DNA of 64,000 nucleotides from Promerops cafer (taxonomy: Eukaryota; Chordata; Aves; Passeriformes; Nectariniidae). Under the pieces are notes generated by a model that worked only from the letters and a program-made list of their open reading frames with translations, was not told the DNA's origin and did no database searches. The translations under genes were made by a program, and so were the position numbers. The DNA lies in the NCBI GenBank assembly GCA_013398275.1, contig VZSE01002797.1, forward strand, positions 29,337 through 93,336, given 5' to 3'. This document shows positions 61,657 to 64,000 of the stretch, one piece after another. Positions within the stretch are counted from its first letter, which is position 1. Each line of letters starts with the position of its first letter.

Positions 61657-63247
61657 GCATATGTAACAAAAATGAACATGACCTCCTGGGTCCAGCCTAC
61701 TATACAATCACTGTTTATTCCAGCTGGTTCCATAACCACATTAAATAGAACTAGTATTTCTTTAAATACTTTGATTTAGACATAAAATGAAACATTAGTG
61801 TACAACTTCCACAAAATAAATCTGCAATAAAAACAGTGGGAAGAATAACAAGGATAGCAGCAATACTTAAACATGACATTACAAAATAATAAATTAAAAA
61901 AATACATTATAAAGTGGTTGAGGAAAAACAACAACAACGAAAAAAAAAAAAAAGAACAGATTAAAACCAGATCCATACTGCGTTTCTGGGAATTTGCTGT
62001 GCCACACGGCCCCGAACCTGGGCACTGGCTCCAGAGGGCCCAGTGGCTGGATCAGTAATTTACAAAAATCTGTTGGATTTTACAACCACCTCGACTTGAA
62101 CTGAGGACAAAGTGCTGAGATTGCACCGTCTGGAGCTTCGAGCAGCCTGTCTGGAGCAGGGTCTTGTCTAACGTAATGCCCAAGTGAACACTCACACCCA
62201 TCCAAGAGTCTCGTTTCTTCCCGCTGGAACTCACGAGCAGAGTGGTGGTTTCCTACATCCCTGAGCGTAGAGTAGAGGCTGAGGAGCAGTATCAGGGCAC
62301 TGCTGATGGAGCAGCTGCGGGGTTTGCCGTGGGACAGGAACGACAGACACGCTGTACCTTGTATTTCCTTCGGGTCAGATCCAAGAGCATCCGTGCACAA
62401 GGTGCAACGTGGAATGACAAAATGGACACGGGACTCGATGGTATTCTTTGGGCAAGTTTGAGAAGTAACAACCAAGTTCAAGTGCTGGCAGACCGAGTGG
62501 GAATGGACACACAAATTCAGACAGCTGAGGTTATCCCAGACCTCTGAGAGCCACTGGCTCAAGCCACACTAACTGGTGTTGGCATTTCGTCCTTCCCTGG
62601 CCTTGGAACTGGGCACAGGAAGAACAGGCCGTGGCTCCAAAGCCATTCTGCCTCGCTTCTTGCTGTTCCTCCATCCACCCAACCAGCTTTAAGGCCTGCC
62701 TCAAATGCACGTACAGAACAAGACAAAAAATATCTTTGTCGTCACTGAAGTGGCACAAAATTGCAAAGACAACACGACAGGAGAGGTGGTAAAGCTGTTG
62801 AAAAGAGAACTGAAATAATTTAAAAGACAGTGCCCTATTCTGGTTACTGTCAGCACGGAGGAGGTACCTTGACAAGGGCTTTTAAATACAGCAAAAAACA
62901 GACGGACTTTTCGAAACAACAATCCTTGCCTATTCTTATTTTGTGCATTCAATAAAACACTGACCTAGCAAAGACATTAGGAACTATCTTATGTCAACTG
63001 GGTCGTTGACATAAAGCTACTTGACCTATAGATCTCCAAATCAGGGGCCTTTCCCTTCACCTCACTTGGTTTGTACTGAGCCAGTTGTGCTGCAGGTGTG
63101 ACAGGATTTTTATTAGGGGTGGGCTTTAGTATCTGGGTTTAGGTTTGGGGGTTTTTTTTACACTTTTTTTTTAGTGAAAAATCCACATGAGACTGCATGC
63201 AAAGCTTTTGGGCAATAATCCATTTTGCATTTTTCCTATCTGACTGG

Positions 63248-63253
63248 TTTATT
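63248..63253 (-). terminator. Proximal poly(A) signal AATAAA (minus strand)
   Basis: AATAAA within GTGCAATAAACC. The downstream GU-rich element is weaker than at the distal site, so this may be a minor or tissue-specific end. Confidence 0.35.
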
Positions 63254-64000
63254 GCACATTCAAACGTACTGAAAGGATTAAATACACTCTATGAACAGGT
63301 TTGACTTCAAAGCAATTTGGAAAATCCAGGGTTGTGGGGACTCTGCTACTCAGCCTGGGACTGCAGGGATGCTGTATGCCAACTGTTGCACATCCCAACA
63401 ACCAGAACTGCAGACACTGGTCTCCAAGTGCCAAAAGATCCCTACAGAACAGGGGGCTGAACATGCCTCTCCTGTACAGTCCTGCAGGATGAGCATCTTT
63501 AGCCACCCTGTGCAAATCTCACAATATGGTACAATTTTACACCTCCGATGTGACTCCTGACAACAAATCACAAGAATTATGGTCAATGGCAAAAAGAAAA
63601 CCACAAACAAACAAAACAGAGAAAGATGCCAGGTTTTGACAAGTGTCTACTTTCTGTCCTATCACAGTTTAAAGCTATTACCAAATTCACTTTAAAAAAA
63701 AGACAAAATAGAAGTATTCCAGTAGACATCTCCTAAGGACAGTCTCTTACCCACAGCTGAATTTCAATGCACTATTCCATAAATGTAATACCTGTTAAGT
63801 GTTTCAGTCATTAATCTCTCTAAAAATCAGGCTTGCCAAAAAAAAAAAAAGTCCTATACAAGCAAGTCTGCTTAAGTTTAGACATGTTTGATAGATAACT
63901 GGGTCTCTCTGAAGCCATGTTATTTGTTAAAATACTGCCTCATCTTGGTGTGCCAACTGGAAAAATGTTAGTGATTCAGTGTCTCAGGTTACAATGTAAG

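Larger units (their letters stand above)
61632..64000 (-). other. Probable 3' UTR of an unidentified upstream gene
   Basis: On the minus strand two AATAAA hexamers sit in good contexts: GTGCAATAAACC at 63,247-63,258 and ATGCAATAAACT at 61,650-61,661. The second is followed about 25-35 nt downstream by a GU-rich stretch (TGTTTTGTTTGTT), as a poly(A) site requires. The sequence between is AT-rich with no convincing coding frame, fitting a long 3' UTR with a proximal and a distal end. The gene itself lies beyond 64,000, so I cannot name it. A + strand origin is less likely but possible. Confidence 0.45.

Noticed and set aside
62080..62562. 160-codon minus-strand frame in the putative neighbour 3' UTR
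   Set aside because: No recognisable domain and no splice acceptor judged convincing; kept as UTR, though a terminal coding exon cannot be fully excluded.
1..64000. Endogenous viral sequences, tRNA or rRNA genes, CRISPR arrays, bacterial operons
   Set aside because: None seen: no retroviral gag/pol-like frames, no tRNA B-box with flanking stem, no regularly spaced direct repeats with unique spacers.

Overview
The window reads as genomic DNA of a bird. Several diverged copies of the 3' end of the CR1 LINE, the dominant avian retrotransposon, lie in both orientations. The one recognisable protein is a vertebrate gene split into short exons with GT-AG (and one GC-AG) introns. There is no bacterial, phage, CRISPR, tRNA or rRNA content that I can support, and most of the sequence is intron.

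The gene is RNF216 (TRIAD3/ZIN), a RING-in-between-RING E3 ubiquitin ligase, on the minus strand, so its 5' end is at high coordinates. I could place a CpG-island promoter and non-coding exon 1 (about 60.3 kb), exon 2 with the start codon (45,710), and coding exons 3 to 13 down to 30,854. The spliced coding exons sum to 2,088 nt, 696 codons, with every phase closing. They cover the disordered, SUMO-motif-bearing N-terminus, the helical region, all of RING1 and the first half of the IBR zinc domain. The rest of the IBR, RING2 with the catalytic cysteine and the proline-rich tail (roughly 250 residues by comparison with mammals) were not found and should lie beyond position 1.

Layout by region. 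1-30,853: presumed single large intron with CR1 fragments, simple repeats, two CpG-rich patches (about 1.65-2.05 kb and 25.86-26.15 kb) and some motif clusters, but no recognised exon. 30,854-45,772: compact exon-rich part of RNF216. 45,773-60,293: intron 1, with a CR1, a run of 22 C and a GC-rich degenerate minisatellite next to exon 1. 59.7-60.75 kb: promoter CpG island with two CACGTG E-boxes. 61.6-64.0 kb: probably the 3' UTR of an unidentified upstream gene, also minus strand, with two plausible poly(A) sites.

I found no new multi-gene system. The points most worth a second look are regulatory or splicing features: a start-stop uORF plus a second short uORF in the RNF216 leader, a GC-AG intron, a well-formed 36-nt in-frame candidate microexon, a TATA-bearing CpG patch deep in the 3' intron, and the C-rich-sense minisatellite just after exon 1.
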